DNA of 6,156 nt, taken from Silvimonas sp. GTDB lineage: Bacteria; Pseudomonadota; Gammaproteobacteria; Burkholderiales; Chitinibacteraceae. Position 1 is the stretch's first letter. Every line of letters starts with the position of its first letter. Positions 4,393 through 6,156 of this stretch are shown here, piece after piece. Both the position numbers and the translations under genes were made by a program. Below the pieces are notes generated by a model. That model did not search any database, had not been told where the DNA came from, and saw only the letters and a list, made by a program, of their open reading frames with translations. Where the stretch lies: assembly GCA_030151005.1 (NCBI GenBank), contig JASLES010000132.1, forward strand, positions 1-6,156. Reading direction: 5' to 3'.

Positions 4393-6156
4393 ATGTTCGC
4401 GATCCATCGTCGTCCCCTGGTCACCCAATTTTTGATGCTGGGTAGTGTGGTGTGCATTGTGGTTTTTGGCGCACTGGTCGTGTTTACCAGCGTCAGCGTG
4501 CAGCAAACCGCCCGATCGATCGCCGAGAGCAACCTCAACACCCAACTGGTGCTGGTCAAAGACATGTTCCAGTTGGCTTACCGCGATGCGCAAACGCGCA
4601 GCAAAGGCCTGCTGGACCAGTTTGAACGGCAACTGGGCGCCAATATTCTCGTTACCACGGATAAAACCGAAGCCGGACTACCCGTGGTCAAGGCGGGCGA
4701 CAAAGTGCTGGATGCAGATGCCGCCCTGCTTAACCAGTTCAAAGAGCAAACCGGCGCGGAACCCGCCATTGTCGCCAAGAACGAGGCTGGCGCATTTGTG
4801 CGGGTGAACACACTGCTCAAAGATCCGGCTGGCAAATCCATGCTCGGCTCCGTCATCAAGAGCGATGACCCGATTGCCCGGACCATCAGTGCCGGCGGTA
4901 CGTTTGTAGGCATGGTGATCCGTAATGGCCGCTATTACATGACCAATGCCTTGCCAATCCGGAACAGCGCGGGCCAGGTGGCGGGCTGGATACAAACCAG
5001 AACAGACCTGACGCCTGAAATCGCCACGCTCAAACAAATGTTAGGCGGACTCAAAGTGGGTGAAAGCGGTTATGTCTACGCCGTCATGCCTACGGGCGAT
5101 GCCGGCATTGCGCGCTTTGTCATTCACCCGCGTTACGAGGGCAAGCTCGTGACCGAAACCAATGGCGGCCAGCACAACGATATGTACCAGCAGATGATTG
5201 CCGAGAAAGAAGGCCTGGTGCATTACACCCTTGCCAATCCGGCCCATGGCGGCGCGGTAGAAGACAAAATGGCCGCTTTCGCGCAGATCCCGGACTGGAA
5301 CTGGATCGTCGCCAGCGGCAGCTTTACCGAAGAATTCACCGGCCACAGCACCCAGTTGCGTAATCGTTTGATTGTGGTCTGCCTGGTGCTGGCGCTGATC
5401 ACGCTGGGGTTGTTGTACCTGGGTCTCAAACGGCAGTTGGGGCCGCTGGCCAAAGTCGTGCACGCCATTGAGCGATTCGGCAAAGGTGATCTGACGGCAC
5501 GCATTGTTCAAACGAGAACCGGCCAGAGCGATAACGAAATGGACCGTATCGGCGTGCAGTTCAACCAGGCGGCTGAATCTTTGCAAGGGCTGATGAACGA
5601 TGTGCGCTTCACCGCCGGGGAAGTCGATCAGGCCACTGGCGAATTCGACAATGCCATCAGTCGCATTGCCACAGACAGCCGGCAACAAAGCGAATCGGCC
5701 TCCAGCATGGCGGCGACGGTCGAGCAGATCACCGTCAGCATCACGCACATTGCCGACCATGCCAACGATGCAGCCAGCACTGCCCGCGATGCGCAAGGGT
5801 CATCTCATGCGGGTACCAACGTGGTCGGGCGCATGGAACAACAAATGCACACGCTGTCTGATGCCTCACGCCAGGCGGCCGACCGCATTGCAGGGCTGGG
5901 AGAGCGTTCCAGCGAGATCTCCGGCATTGTCCGGGTGATCCGCGAAATTGCCGACCAGACCAACCTGCTGGCGCTCAACGCCGCCATCGAGGCCGCCCGT
6001 GCGGGCGAGCAAGGTCGCGGCTTTGCCGTCGTGGCTGATGAAGTACGCAAACTGGCCGAACGCACCGGCAACGCCACCCAGGAAATCAGCACCTTGATTG
6101 GCGCCATGGTCAGCGACACTCAGGCCGTGGCCAGCGAAATTGTTGCAGTATCCGTC
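4393..6156 (+). CDS. Methyl-accepting chemotaxis protein with double Cache sensor, 3' end missing
   Basis: Inner-membrane chemoreceptor that senses a periplasmic ligand and controls CheA through CheW. The frame stays open to the window edge (588 residues visible). Domains: short basic cytoplasmic start; TM1 about 12-33; periplasmic region about 35-322 fitting a Cache_3-Cache_2 type fusion, with a membrane-distal module (about 75-205, containing GMVIRNGRYYMTNALPI) and a membrane-proximal module (about 218-315, GESGYVYAVM...HP..EGK...DWNWIVASGSF); TM2 about 325-345; HAMP about 345-400 (GPLAKVVHAIERFGKGDLTARI); and the signalling coiled coil. The first methylation helix is around SSMAATVEQITVSI (437-450). 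The CheA/CheW-binding hairpin tip is fully conserved, IADQTNLLALNAAIEAARAG (519-538) to FAVVADEVRKLAERT (544-558). The return helix of the bundle is cut off at the right edge. The ligand is unknown; Cache receptors often sense amino acids, organic acids or amines. A FliA-type promoter suggests co-expression with flagella. Confidence 0.95.
   Translation, partial: MFAIHRRPLVTQFLMLGSVVCIVVFGALVVFTSVSVQQTARSIAESNLNTQLVLVKDMFQLAYRDAQTRSKGLLDQFERQLGANILVTTDKTEAGLPVVKAGDKVLDADAALLNQFKEQTGAEPAIVAKNEAGAFVRVNTLLKDPAGKSMLGSVIKSDDPIARTISAGGTFVGMVIRNGRYYMTNALPIRNSAGQVAGWIQTRTDLTPEIATLKQMLGGLKVGESGYVYAVMPTGDAGIARFVIHPRYEGKLVTETNGGQHNDMYQQMIAEKEGLVHYTLANPAHGGAVEDKMAAFAQIPDWNWIVASGSFTEEFTGHSTQLRNRLIVVCLVLALITLGLLYLGLKRQLGPLAKVVHAIERFGKGDLTARIVQTRTGQSDNEMDRIGVQFNQAAESLQGLMNDVRFTAGEVDQATGEFDNAISRIATDSRQQSESASSMAATVEQITVSITHIADHANDAASTARDAQGSSHAGTNVVGRMEQQMHTLSDASRQAADRIAGLGERSSEISGIVRVIREIADQTNLLALNAAIEAARAGEQGRGFAVVADEVRKLAERTGNATQEISTLIGAMVSDTQAVASEIVAVSV

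Noticed and set aside
5041..5796. A 251-codon minus-strand frame
   Set aside because: It lies fully antisense to the chemoreceptor, whose domains are unmistakable.

Overview
The window looks like ordinary chromosome of a GC-rich proteobacterium, most likely a betaproteobacterium and possibly Neisseriales. This is inferred from the TyrZ-type tyrosyl-tRNA synthetase next to anmK, the double-Cache chemoreceptor, and an intergenic repeat of a kind familiar from beta- and gammaproteobacteria. I see no phage, transposase, CRISPR, tRNA or rRNA. Both ends cut through genes.

Layout: (1) 1-861, plus strand: the 3' part of a class IV (HDAC11-like) histone-deacetylase-family zinc amidohydrolase; its true start is left of the window. 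(2) 858-1163, minus strand: a tryptophan-rich 101-residue protein of unknown function, whose stop codon overlaps that of the deacetylase gene. (3) 1164-1343: an AT-rich control region with a sigma-70-like promoter for the small gene, bracketed by two GTTA-N2-TAAC palindromes, then a strong bidirectional terminator. (4) 1344-2582, minus strand: tyrS. (5) 2583-3099: a 517-bp divergent spacer. Its tyrS-proximal part holds a probable tyrS promoter and a structured leader. The rest is a mosaic of hairpins and short repeats that looks like a dispersed intergenic element. (6) 3100-4203, plus strand: anmK (anhydro-N-acetylmuramic acid kinase), closed by a strong terminator. (7) 4204-4392: leader of the next gene, with a candidate flagellar sigma-28 promoter and a strong Shine-Dalgarno. 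(8) 4393-6156, plus strand: a methyl-accepting chemotaxis protein, 588 residues visible, open at the right edge.

The genes act separately: protein or small-molecule deacetylation, tRNA charging, peptidoglycan recycling and chemotaxis. Strong terminators isolate anmK and tyrS, so no long operon is present. The parts most worth a second look are the paired operator-like sites in front of the small unknown gene and the hairpin-rich repeat between tyrS and anmK. I found no clear new multi-gene system.
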